Shown here piece after piece: positions 50,806 to 59,916 of a DNA stretch of 64,000 bases (position 1 is its first letter; each line of letters opens with the position of its first letter). Under the pieces are notes generated by a model. The model was not told the DNA's origin and made no database searches. It was given only the letters and a program-made list of their open reading frames with translations. The stretch lies in assembly GCA_913048115.1 (NCBI GenBank), contig CAJWVI010000005.1:17625-81624 (forward strand), read 5' to 3'. The translations under genes and the position numbers were made by a program. The stretch comes from an uncultured Flavobacteriaceae bacterium. GTDB taxonomy: Bacteria; Bacteroidota; Bacteroidia; Flavobacteriales; Flavobacteriaceae.

Positions 50806-52983
50806 ATGCAATTGATGAAAAAGAATTTTAAAGTACTCTTGTTGGCTGTTTTTGTAGCAGCAGCATCATGCAGCTTTACAACTAAAAGTTTTGAAGACCC
50901 TGAGAAAGACAAATTATTAATAGATTTAATAACCTATGTTCTTGATAAATGGCACTATGATGCTGCAGCATTAGATGATGCTTTTTCTATAGCAGTGTAC
51001 GATACCTTTATTGAAGGTGTAGATCCTATTAAACGCTATTTCTTGCAAAGTGATATTGAATCCTTTGAGATTTATAAAACAGAAATTGACGATCAAATAA
51101 AATTAAAAGAAGTGATTTTTTTCAACTTTGTTTACGAGCGTTTAATGCTGCGTATGGAGGAGTCGAAGGGGATGTATAAAGATGCATTAGAGATGCCATT
51201 TAATTACGTCACAGATGAGACCATTAACGTAGATTATGATGTCTCTTTGTATGCAAAAACTAAAGAGGAGTTACAGGCACGTTGGAGAAAGCAACTAAAA
51301 TTTTCTACCATTTCTAATTTCTATGACTTAATAGAAGAAAAAGGGTCCATAGCAAAAAGAAAAGCAACGGCAATTAAAGATGGAGAAGAGTATATCCCAA
51401 CGGGAAATGAAGATTTGACAGAAACACAACTAGAAGAAAAATCTAGAGTTTCAACACAAACAAGTCTAGAAGAATATTATGACTTTACCGATGACTTAGA
51501 GCGCAAAGATTATTTTGCTATTTTTTTAACCACCATCGTGGAGCAGTTTGATCCTCACACAAATTATATGGCGCCACCAGATAGAGATCGTTTTGACCAG
51601 CGTATGTCTGGTAAACTCGAAGGTGTTGGTGCACGCTTGCAGAAAAAGAAAGATTATATCAATGTTATGGAGGTTATTAGTGGTGGACCTGCATGGCGTG
51701 GAGAGCACATTGAGGTAGGAGATGTTCTATTAAAAGTAAGGCAAGAGGATGAACTTGAATCTGTAAGTATAGTTGGGATGAGAATTGATGATGCTGTAAA
51801 GCTTATCAAAGGCCCTAAAGGATCAAAAGTAATTCTTACGGTAAAAGGTGTTGATGGATCTATACGTGAAGAAACGATTAAACGGGATGTGGTTGAATTG
51901 GAAGAAACCTATGCAAAATCTACCATTATAGATAAAGCAGGAAATACCTATGGTTTAATTAATTTACCTGCTTTTTATTTTAATATGCAAAACTACAAAG
52001 AGCGTAATGCCGCCACAGATATCGAAAAAGAAATTAATAGTCTTAAAAAAGAAGGTGTTGAAGGCTTGGTGTTAGATTTGCGAAATAATGGGGGCGGATC
52101 CCTTAGAACTGCAGTAGATATTGCAGGACTGTTTATTAAAGAGGGTCCCGTAGTTCAAGTAGCAAGTAGTGGAGGCGCAAAAGAAGTATTAGAAGATAAA
52201 GATCAAGCAATAGCGTGGGATGGGCCATTTGTAATTTTAGTTAATGAGCTTTCTGCTTCAGCTTCTGAAATATTAGCAGCCGCTATGCAAGATTATAAAA
52301 GAGCTATCATTATTGGAAGCACTCAAACCTATGGTAAAGGAACCGTTCAAAATGTTGTAGATTTAAATCAATGGCTAAGAAAAAATGACCAAGGAGACAT
52401 GGGCGCTTTAAAGCTAACAACGCAGAAATTTTATAGAGTTAATGGAGGTTCTACTCAATTAGAGGGTGTTAAAAGTGATGTTGTTATGCCAGATCGGTAT
52501 AGTTATTTTGATATAGGAGAGCGTGATTATGACAACCCCTTACCGTATGATAAAATAACGCCAGCAAGCTATGAGGTTTGGGAAGGTTATATGGATTATG
52601 AAGCTACTATTGAAAAAAGTAAGCAGCGTATTGCTTTAAACAATCAACTAAAACTCATTGAAGAAAACGCAAAGTATATCAAGAAGCGTCGTGACCAAAA
52701 GGATATAACACTCAATTTAACAAAATACAGAGCAGAAATCAACAAAAATAAGGAAGACATCAAGAAGTTTGACGCCATGGACAACTATGATAATAAATTA
52801 AGTTACAGGTCCCTGCCCGATGAATTAGCCTTGATGCTAAAAGACACAACCCTAAGTGAGAAGCGTAAAAGATGGCATAAGAGCCTTACAAAAGATGTCT
52901 ATGTAGAAGAAGCTGTAAATGTTTTAGAAGCCCTAGAGTTGGCTAACATTAAAAATGGGTACCCAACAAGTATTAAAAATTAA
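50806..52983 (+). CDS. tail-specific (C-terminal processing) protease
   Basis: 725 aa. Lipoprotein-like signal (VAAASCS, Cys about 22); ATG 50815 is a possible alternative start. An N-terminal helical TSP_NTD region, a PDZ domain (VISGGPAWRGEHIEVGDVLLKV, about 290-315), the S41 core with LVLDLRNNGGGSLRTAV and the catalytic Ser/Lys pair in ELSASASEILAAAMQ (around residue 485) and QTYGKGTVQ, and a C-terminal DUF3340-like helical domain. It degrades or trims periplasmic proteins recognised at their C-termini. Divergent from surE; terminator follows. Confidence 0.94.
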   Translation: MQLMKKNFKVLLLAVFVAAASCSFTTKSFEDPEKDKLLIDLITYVLDKWHYDAAALDDAFSIAVYDTFIEGVDPIKRYFLQSDIESFEIYKTEIDDQIKLKEVIFFNFVYERLMLRMEESKGMYKDALEMPFNYVTDETINVDYDVSLYAKTKEELQARWRKQLKFSTISNFYDLIEEKGSIAKRKATAIKDGEEYIPTGNEDLTETQLEEKSRVSTQTSLEEYYDFTDDLERKDYFAIFLTTIVEQFDPHTNYMAPPDRDRFDQRMSGKLEGVGARLQKKKDYINVMEVISGGPAWRGEHIEVGDVLLKVRQEDELESVSIVGMRIDDAVKLIKGPKGSKVILTVKGVDGSIREETIKRDVVELEETYAKSTIIDKAGNTYGLINLPAFYFNMQNYKERNAATDIEKEINSLKKEGVEGLVLDLRNNGGGSLRTAVDIAGLFIKEGPVVQVASSGGAKEVLEDKDQAIAWDGPFVILVNELSASASEILAAAMQDYKRAIIIGSTQTYGKGTVQNVVDLNQWLRKNDQGDMGALKLTTQKFYRVNGGSTQLEGVKSDVVMPDRYSYFDIGERDYDNPLPYDKITPASYEVWEGYMDYEATIEKSKQRIALNNQLKLIEENAKYIKKRRDQKDITLNLTKYRAEINKNKEDIKKFDAMDNYDNKLSYRSLPDELALMLKDTTLSEKRKRWHKSLTKDVYVEEAVNVLEALELANIKNGYPTSIKN

Positions 52984-53003
52984 AGAGGCATTCAAACTAT
53001 TAA

Positions 53004-53040
53004 AACCTGCTATGAGTATACCATCATAGCAGGTTTTTTT
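53004..53040 (+). terminator. intrinsic terminator of the tail-specific protease gene
   Basis: Perfect 12-base stem (53004-53015 with 53024-53035) and a T run to 53040, 20 bases after the stop. Confidence 0.92.
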
Positions 53041-53078
53041 CTACCAAAGAAGTGCCTAAGTTTTGCTACATTTACGAT

Positions 53079-54179
53079 GTGAAAAAAGCAACATCATTAT
53101 CACAACTAGCCTTTCAAAAGTTTTGCAAAAACTTTTGGGGAATGGCCAGTGTTGTTTTTTTAACCTTAGCAGTGCTTGTTGCCGCTTTTGCCTATGCTAT
53201 AGCGCCAGATAATAGTGAAAATGCAAACCAAATGCATTTATCAATTCACTCCAAACAGCCAGGTTTTAAGGTAAAGATGCTTATTCTTCCCGTTGCAGTG
53301 GTCCAACAAAGTGGGTTCTATACTTTTTTCTTTGGAAATAAGAACGCTAACACAGAGATTCCTGTCAGCAGTTATAATATTACAAAAACAGGCGTATCTG
53401 TTTCTGAGTATACCGAAGATGGATCTGGACTTACAAAAGATTTTTTGATGTCTCAGTTTCCAAATATTGCTACCCCTACCGAAATAGAACGTCGATATAT
53501 TTCAGAACAAACCTTTTTGCTAGGCACCGATAAATATGGCCGAGATTTATTAAGTAGAATGCTTATTGGAATTCGAATATCGCTTGCCATTGGCTTTGTT
53601 GCAGTTTTTATATCGCTAGTTATTGGTGTTTCTTTGGGAGCTATTGCAGGATATTTTGGTGGAAAAGTAGACGCTATTATCATGTGGGTTATTAATGTAA
53701 CCTGGTCAATCCCCACCTTGCTTTTAGTAATTGCCATCACCTTGGCGTTAGGAAAGGGTTTTTGGCAAGTTTTTATTGCCGTAGGTCTCACTATGTGGGT
53801 TGAGGTTGCCAGGGTAGTGCGGGGGCAGGTGTTGAGTGTAAAACAGATGCAGTATGTAACCGCTGCCAGCGCATTAGGGTTTACAGATTATAGAATCATC
53901 ACCAAACACATACTTCCTAATATAATGGCGCCTGTTATTATCATTAGTGCTGCTAATTTTGCAGGAGCAATTCTTATAGAAAGTGGACTCAGTTTTTTAG
54001 GTATTGGAGCACAACCTCCAATGCCTAGTTGGGGAGGCATCATAAAAGATCATTACAGTTATATTGTTTTAGGGAAGCCTTATTTAGCTATTATTCCGGG
54101 GCTTGCTATTATGAGTCTGGTTACCGCATTTATGTTAGTGGGTAATGCCTTGCGGGATGCCTTAGACGTAAAGAGTTAA
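53079..54179 (+). CDS. ABC transporter permease, OppC/DppC family
   Basis: 366 aa from GTG 53079, preferred to GTG 53052 because a TACATTTA (-7-like) lies at 53067-53074 and the family begins with KKATSLSQLAFQKFCKNFWG. One N-terminal helix, then a long extracytoplasmic insert (about residues 45-150), the GTDKYGRDLLSRMLIGIRISL motif of OppC, four to five helices and the EAA loop region AASALGFTDYRIITKHILPN. Peptide-type importer subunit. No OppB, ATPase or binding protein gene is nearby. Confidence 0.87.
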   Translation: MKKATSLSQLAFQKFCKNFWGMASVVFLTLAVLVAAFAYAIAPDNSENANQMHLSIHSKQPGFKVKMLILPVAVVQQSGFYTFFFGNKNANTEIPVSSYNITKTGVSVSEYTEDGSGLTKDFLMSQFPNIATPTEIERRYISEQTFLLGTDKYGRDLLSRMLIGIRISLAIGFVAVFISLVIGVSLGAIAGYFGGKVDAIIMWVINVTWSIPTLLLVIAITLALGKGFWQVFIAVGLTMWVEVARVVRGQVLSVKQMQYVTAASALGFTDYRIITKHILPNIMAPVIIISAANFAGAILIESGLSFLGIGAQPPMPSWGGIIKDHYSYIVLGKPYLAIIPGLAIMSLVTAFMLVGNALRDALDVKS

Positions 54180-54229
54180 TAGTTTTATAGGTGCTTGCCC
54201 TAAGAAAAACACTCATTGCTGCACAATAG

Positions 54230-55492
54230 TTATGTGTAGTAGTGGTTTGAAGCATCAAGCCTTATAAAAATAAAGAGTAAAATGGTGAACCCCCAGAGGC
54301 CTGACCCTCCATAACTAAAAAAGGGGAGCGGTATACCAACGGTAGGGAACAAGCCTGTAACCATTCCTACATTTATAAAAAAGTGAAAGAAAATAATAGC
54401 AGCTACACTATACCCATAGATGCGTGCAAATTTGCTTTTTTGCTGTTCGGCAAGAATTAAAATTCGTATTATTAAAAATACAAATAAAATTACAACTCCT
54501 AAGCTGCCTACAAACCCCCACTCTTCTCCAACGGTGCTAAAAATATAATCGGTGTGTTGTTCTGGTACAAAGTCACCTTTGGTTTGTGTTCCTTCTGTCC
54601 ACCCTTTGCCAAACCAGCCACCACTTCCAATAGCGATTTCACTTTGATTGGTGTTGTACCCTATTCCTTTTGTGTCTACTTCTTTACCTAATACAATATT
54701 AAAACGATCTCTATGGCGTTGCTCAAAAACATTGTTAAATATATAGCTCACCGAAAATGCAAAACCGATACAGGCCATTGCAATGGTAGTATACTTTAAA
54801 ATAGAAGGCTTGTTTTTTTGTTTTTTGTTTTTTAAGAAAATCCCTATTGCAGTTAGCGCTACTAAGAGTGCAATCCATGGAGCTCCAAGTACAAGGGTTC
54901 CAACAAACAAAGCTGCAGCAAAAAAACCTAGTAGTAAGTATACAAAATGTAAGCCTTCACGATACAACGGAAAAATAAAGGCAACATAAATCAAGGCGCT
55001 TCCTGGATCAGGCTGCGGAATAATAATCAAGGCGGGTAGGGCTAAAATTAGAAATGCTTTTAGCTGATCCCTAAAAGCATTCATGTTGGTTTGTATGTCG
55101 CTTACATATTTTGCCAATGCTAGTGCAGTGGCAGCTTTAGCAAACTCACTAGGCTGTATGCTTGCAGGTCCAATGGCATACCAAGATGTTGCTCCATTTA
55201 CATTATTACCAAACACAAATAGGCCCAATAAGCTGACCAAAGAAACCAAATAGATAATACTTGAAAACCGTTCATAAAACTTGGTGTCTAGAGCTAGAAT
55301 AAATACAATGAGTACAAAGCTTAGGCAAATCCAAAGCAGCTGCTTTGTATAAATTTGATTAAAGTCAAAAAAATGCATGCTATCTTCTGTATAAGATGCA
55401 GAGTAAATATTTGCCCACCCAATAGCTACAAGTAGTAAGAACAATAGCATGGTAATCCAATCAAATTTTAATATTTTTTTTATAGTTGCCAT
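54230..55492 (-). CDS. rodA: rod shape-determining protein RodA (SEDS glycosyltransferase)
   Basis: 420 aa, about ten membrane helices. SEDS family features: GATSWYAIGPASIQPSEFAKAATALALAKY, IIPQPDPGSALIY, an extracytoplasmic loop with PEQHTDYIFSTVGEEWGF, and the C-terminal GIPLPFFSYGGSGLWG. It polymerises glycan chains for cell elongation together with PBP2. Its ATG shares a base with the PBP2 stop. Last gene of the mre operon. Confidence 0.96.
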   Translation of the reverse strand: MATIKKILKFDWITMLLFLLLVAIGWANIYSASYTEDSMHFFDFNQIYTKQLLWICLSFVLIVFILALDTKFYERFSSIIYLVSLVSLLGLFVFGNNVNGATSWYAIGPASIQPSEFAKAATALALAKYVSDIQTNMNAFRDQLKAFLILALPALIIIPQPDPGSALIYVAFIFPLYREGLHFVYLLLGFFAAALFVGTLVLGAPWIALLVALTAIGIFLKNKKQKNKPSILKYTTIAMACIGFAFSVSYIFNNVFEQRHRDRFNIVLGKEVDTKGIGYNTNQSEIAIGSGGWFGKGWTEGTQTKGDFVPEQHTDYIFSTVGEEWGFVGSLGVVILFVFLIIRILILAEQQKSKFARIYGYSVAAIIFFHFFINVGMVTGLFPTVGIPLPFFSYGGSGLWGFTILLFIFIRLDASNHYYT

Positions 55493-57357
55493 TATTGATT
55501 GATTTTAAATGGCTTTCCAGCATAGGGCTTGGCGTATTCTTCTTCTAAACTTCCATTTAAGACATAGGCTTCCATGTCTGTTCTTGTTATTTCTCCTTTA
55601 ATGTACTTTTCAATCATTAGGCTAGCAATTCTTCCTGCCCAACGTGCTCCCCAATATCCATTTTCAACAAAAACAGCAATGGCTATTTTTGGGTCATCCT
55701 TGGGTGCAAAAGCGATAAACACAGAGTGATCGGTAAGTTGTTTTACCGTGCCATTTATTTTTTTAAAATTTTCTGCAGTTCCCGTTTTTCCACAAATTTC
55801 TATATCAGGAATTTGTAAAAACGTAGCGGTACCATCTCTGTATACATCATGCATTCCTTCTACAATAGGCTTAAAATACTTGGAGTCGATGGTTGTTTTG
55901 TTTTTAATTCCAAAGGCGCTATCAATGGTGTCTTTTCCTTGTATGTTTTTTATAATATGAGGGCGAACCCACCACCCTCTATTGGCAATTGCAGCCGTGA
56001 AGTTTGCCATTTGTATTGGTGTTAATAAAACTTCTCCTTGACCAATTGCGTTGGATATAGTAGCTGTTGCGTACCAATTATTGTTTGGGTACTTTGCATT
56101 GTAAGTTTTGGAACTTGGTATTTTACCTCTGCTACCCACAGGTAGGTCATACCCTAAGTAATTTCCTAAACCAAAACTCAGTAAGTGATTTCTCCAATTG
56201 TCAATTCCTTCTTGTGGACTGTTGTATTTTTCAATAACACGTTTGTATACGGTACAGAAATAAGTATTACAAGATTTGGCAATACCTCCTTGCAAATTTA
56301 GTGGACTTTTGTGTTCATGGCAACCAAGTTTACGACCCCTTTTGCCGTAATAATACCCTCCTCGGCATTCAATTCTTTCAGAAAGGCTTACTACGTTTTC
56401 CTGCATAGCAATGAGTGCTGTGAGTGTCTTAAAAGGCGATCCTGGCGGGTATTCTGCCTTAAGACCTCTGTCAAAAAGAGGGATGGCTATAGTGTCATAA
56501 TAAAGCTTAGTAAAGTTTTTAGACCGTTCTCTACCAACCAATAAACTTGGGTCGAAATAGGGCGCTGTTACTAGAGATAAAATCTCACCTGTTTTTGGCT
56601 CTAGTGCAACAATACCACCTCGTTTATTAGAGAAAAGTTTTTCTCCATAGGCCTGTAGCACAGCATCGATAGTGAGCGTAATGTCTTTACCGCGGGCTGG
56701 GAGGGTGTCAAAAACCCCATCTTTATATTGACCTATTTCTCTGTTAAATCTATCTTTTTGAATGTATTTTACTCCTTTTGTACCTCTTAGGGTTTGTTCA
56801 TATTGTTTTTCAATCCCTGTCATACCAATAATTTCTCCCATCTCATAGGCTGGGTTTCTATCAATAATATTTTGGTCCACTTCTCTAATATAGCCTAATA
56901 CGTTTGCAGAGTGAGATACTTCATAATCACGCAATGATCTTTTTTGAATAAAGAATCCGCCATACTTATGGATTTTTTCAGAAAGGGTTGCATATTCTTC
57001 TTTGGTGAGCTGAGGGATAATTGGAGAAGCCAGCCTAGGAGAATAGTGTCTAGCAACGCGAAGTTTTTTAAGGAGTGTTTCTTTCGAGATCTTAAGTAGA
57101 TCACAAAATGCTAGGGTGTCAAACTCTTTTACTTCCCTTGGGATTACCATTACATCATAAGATGGTTGGTTTTGAACCAATAGACTTCCGTTTCTGTCAA
57201 AGATGTAGCCTCGCTGCGGAAAATCATATTCTGTTTTTACAGCATTGTTTTCAGAGAGTTTCGCAAATGAAGTATCATAAATTTGCAAATAAAATAACCT
57301 TCCCGTAAATACAAGACCCGTAACAAGTACAATTAAAAGCAATAAAAATTTTCTCAT
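55492..57357 (-). CDS. mrdA: penicillin-binding protein 2 (elongation transpeptidase)
   Basis: 621 aa class B PBP. N-terminal anchor (FLLLLIVLVTGLVFTGRLFYL), the pedestal domain with PQRGYIFDRNGSLLVQN, and a transpeptidase domain with SxxK in PPGSPFKTLTAL, SxN in KSCNTYF and KTG in CGKTGTAEN. It crosslinks the glycan made by RodA. It follows mreD by 37 bases. Confidence 0.95.
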   Translation of the reverse strand: MRKFLLLLIVLVTGLVFTGRLFYLQIYDTSFAKLSENNAVKTEYDFPQRGYIFDRNGSLLVQNQPSYDVMVIPREVKEFDTLAFCDLLKISKETLLKKLRVARHYSPRLASPIIPQLTKEEYATLSEKIHKYGGFFIQKRSLRDYEVSHSANVLGYIREVDQNIIDRNPAYEMGEIIGMTGIEKQYEQTLRGTKGVKYIQKDRFNREIGQYKDGVFDTLPARGKDITLTIDAVLQAYGEKLFSNKRGGIVALEPKTGEILSLVTAPYFDPSLLVGRERSKNFTKLYYDTIAIPLFDRGLKAEYPPGSPFKTLTALIAMQENVVSLSERIECRGGYYYGKRGRKLGCHEHKSPLNLQGGIAKSCNTYFCTVYKRVIEKYNSPQEGIDNWRNHLLSFGLGNYLGYDLPVGSRGKIPSSKTYNAKYPNNNWYATATISNAIGQGEVLLTPIQMANFTAAIANRGWWVRPHIIKNIQGKDTIDSAFGIKNKTTIDSKYFKPIVEGMHDVYRDGTATFLQIPDIEICGKTGTAENFKKINGTVKQLTDHSVFIAFAPKDDPKIAIAVFVENGYWGARWAGRIASLMIEKYIKGEITRTDMEAYVLNGSLEEEYAKPYAGKPFKINQ

Positions 57358-57394
57358 TTAATATTTCAGTAGTATCCTTAAAATAAACCTTCCT

Positions 57395-57904
57395 TTAGGT
57401 TTCTTTGGTCGTAAACAAAAATAGTGCACATAGAATAAGTAGCACGCTAAACAGGCCAGAAAATAAGGTAGATTTTAAGATAAGAAGTAGATGTGATGCG
57501 CTAAATATTTCTAATGAAAACAAAACAAAGTGATGTATAAAGACCATAAGCGTAATATATAAAAAGCGTTCTTTGAAAGTCACCTTGTTTAATTTTACGG
57601 CATTGTACTCATAACTTACCCCAAAAGAAAACTTTAATAAAACAGGACGTAAAAAACCAACAAAAACACTTGCTGCTGCATGAACTCCTCCAGAATCTGC
57701 AAAAAAGTCTATACTAAGCCCTAATAAGAAACTCAAAAATATCAAAAGTGTTTTACTTGCGTCAAAGGGGAATAGTAAAATAAAAATGAGGTATGCATAT
57801 GGGTTGATGTACCCTAAAAAATTGATGTGGTTTAAGACAATTACCTGTAAGAGTAATAGGCCAATAAAGCGCGCAATATTAATAGTGATTTGATTATTCT
57901 GCAT
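57395..57904 (-). CDS. mreD: rod shape-determining protein MreD
   Basis: 169 aa from ATG 57904, which begins MQNNQITINIARFIGLLLLQV; the longer frame from 57964 would lie within mreC and add a basic stretch unlike MreD. About five membrane helices; LNHINFLGYINPYAYLIFILLFPF is characteristic of flavobacterial MreD when read across the first loop. It overlaps the end of mreC by 11 bases. Part of the elongasome. Confidence 0.88.
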   Translation of the reverse strand: MQNNQITINIARFIGLLLLQVIVLNHINFLGYINPYAYLIFILLFPFDASKTLLIFLSFLLGLSIDFFADSGGVHAAASVFVGFLRPVLLKFSFGVSYEYNAVKLNKVTFKERFLYITLMVFIHHFVLFSLEIFSASHLLLILKSTLFSGLFSVLLILCALFLFTTKET

Positions 57905-58712
57905 CTTGTGTTGATTGGAGTTGAATAATCTCTTTTTTATTTTTGTTTTTAATGATGTACACATGACTAAGATTGGTCATGTCATTAAATAACACCACAT
58001 CGATAGTGTAGCTGTCATTATCTTCTATGGTGTAGTCTGCAATCTGCCCAATTAAGATTCCTTTGGGGAAAATTGAAGAATTACCTCCAGTAATAATCGT
58101 GTCTCCTATTGTAATTGGCGCTAGTTTTGGAATTTCGGTGAGTTGAACAATATTTGAATTTTTCGTGTTCCAAGTTAAAAACCCAAAATGCTTAGACTTT
58201 TTGAGTTGGGCATTAATTTGGCTGTTAGTGTTTAAAATAGATTGTATCCTGCCATATTTAGCACTTACTCTGTTAATCATACCTACGAGTCCTTTTGAGG
58301 TGATAACACCCATGTCGATCTCTAAACTATCAATGCTGCCTTTGTCTATAGTGATATAATTGTTGGTTTTTGCGTATACATTGTTAATCACCCGAGCTCC
58401 AGTAAATTCAAAGTTTTTTGATAAAGTACTATCTAGTGGCGTGGGTTCTTGAGAGACATCTGCTCGAGAGCTCAACATTAAGAGCCTACTATTTTCTTCC
58501 AAAAGAAGTTCGTTCTGTTTTTTAAGATCGAAATACCCAGTAATATTTGATTTTACGGTGTATACCTTCCCGCTAAAAAAATTAGTAGAACTTACAAATT
58601 TGCTGTTATGGTATGAATGAGACTGTATCGTAAATAGTAAGGATATTATAAATAGCAAAGCAAACAACAGAAAATTTTTGTTCTTTATAAAGAAATAAAT
58701 AATTTGTTGCAT
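57894..58712 (-). CDS. mreC: rod shape-determining protein MreC
   Basis: 272 aa. Membrane anchor (about residues 11-29), a coiled coil (LKKQNELLLEENSRLLMLSS), then the two MreC beta-barrel domains (ARVINNVYAKTNNYITIDKG; KGLVGMINRVSAKYGRIQSILN; ITGGNSSIFPKGILIGQI). It links the MreB filament with PBP2 in the periplasm. 104 bases after mreB, overlapped by mreD. Confidence 0.93.
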   Translation of the reverse strand: MQQIIYFFIKNKNFLLFALLFIISLLFTIQSHSYHNSKFVSSTNFFSGKVYTVKSNITGYFDLKKQNELLLEENSRLLMLSSRADVSQEPTPLDSTLSKNFEFTGARVINNVYAKTNNYITIDKGSIDSLEIDMGVITSKGLVGMINRVSAKYGRIQSILNTNSQINAQLKKSKHFGFLTWNTKNSNIVQLTEIPKLAPITIGDTIITGGNSSIFPKGILIGQIADYTIEDNDSYTIDVVLFNDMTNLSHVYIIKNKNKKEIIQLQSTQDAE

Positions 58713-58816
58713 GAATCTAATGTATCAAGAGGTACTATTTTTAATAAAATTTATCACCAATAAACAGTACCCATAAGAAACCAAAAAATTGTGTTTGACT
58801 TAATTTTTAGAACCGT

Positions 58817-59851
58817 TTAATTTTTACCGATTAAAACACTCTTGTATTTTGTGAGGTTTTTTAAGGTAATTCCCGTTCCACGAACTACGGCTCTTAGTGG
58901 GTCTTCAGCAATGTATACTGGTAAATCTGTTTTTTGAGACAAACGCTTGTCAAGACCTCTTAACATTGACCCTCCACCGGCAAGATAAATACCTGTGTTG
59001 TAAATATCTGCAGCCAATTCTGGCGGTGTCTGTGATAGTGTTTCCATCACGGCATCTTCAATACGTAAAATAGATTTATCTAGTGCTTTGGCGATTTCAC
59101 GATATCCAGTCATTACTTGTTTTGGTTTACCCGTTAACAAGTCACGACCTTGAACTGCCATTTCCTCTGGAGGAAGTTCTAAGTCTTCGGTGGCAGCACC
59201 AATTTGTATTTTAATTTTTTCTGCTGTTCTATCTCCAACATATAGGTTGTGTTGCGTACGCATGTAATACACAATATCATTGGTGAAAACATCTCCAGCA
59301 ACTTTGACAGACTTATCACAAACAATACCTCCTAAGGCTATTACTGCAATTTCTGTTGTACCCCCTCCTATGTCTACCACCATATTTCCTTTTGGTTGCA
59401 TAATGTCAACTCCAATACCTATAGCTGCAGCCATTGGTTCATGAATTAAGTATACTTCTTTACCGTTGACACGTTCTGCGCTTTCTTTTACCGCACGCAT
59501 TTCTACTTCGGTAATGCCGCTAGGAATACAAATAACCATACGTAATGAAGGAGTAATCCACTTTTTCTTTAGTGCAGGAATGTCTTTAATGAAAATATTT
59601 ATCATCTGCTCACTGGCATCAAAATCTGCAATAACCCCATCTTTAAGAGGTCTAATTGTTTTGATATTTTCATGGGTTTTTCCCTGCATCAACGCAGCTT
59701 CTCTTCCAACCGCAATAATTTTACCAGTCGTACGATCACGTGCAACAATCGATGGGGCATCTACGACAACTTTGTCATTGTGAATAATAAGGGTGTTTGC
59801 CGTACCTAAGTCTATGGCAATTTCTTCGGTAAGGAAATCAAAAAATCCCAT
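58817..59851 (-). CDS. mreB: rod shape-determining protein MreB (bacterial actin)
   Basis: 344 aa. Actin-fold phosphate loops: IAIDLGTANTLIIH near the N-terminus, MVVDIGGGTTEIAVIALGGIV in the middle, and AGGGSMLRGLDKRLSQKT near the end; the amphipathic N-terminus (GFFDFLTEE) attaches filaments to the membrane. Guides elongation of rod cells. Own promoter likely at 59909-59902, directly after purH. Confidence 0.97.
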   Translation of the reverse strand: MGFFDFLTEEIAIDLGTANTLIIHNDKVVVDAPSIVARDRTTGKIIAVGREAALMQGKTHENIKTIRPLKDGVIADFDASEQMINIFIKDIPALKKKWITPSLRMVICIPSGITEVEMRAVKESAERVNGKEVYLIHEPMAAAIGIGVDIMQPKGNMVVDIGGGTTEIAVIALGGIVCDKSVKVAGDVFTNDIVYYMRTQHNLYVGDRTAEKIKIQIGAATEDLELPPEEMAVQGRDLLTGKPKQVMTGYREIAKALDKSILRIEDAVMETLSQTPPELAADIYNTGIYLAGGGSMLRGLDKRLSQKTDLPVYIAEDPLRAVVRGTGITLKNLTKYKSVLIGKN

Positions 59852-59901
59852 GTGAGCTATTGTGGTGTTTTAATTATACAAAAATCGTGTAGGCTGTTAC
59901 A

Positions 59902-59909
59902 CAAATGTA
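59902..59909 (-). promoter_or_regulatory. putative -7 box of mreB
   Basis: Minus strand reads TACATTTG, a perfect TAnnTTTG, 50 bases before the mreB ATG and in the 65-base gap after purH. Confidence 0.45.
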
Positions 59910-59916
59910 CTAAAAT

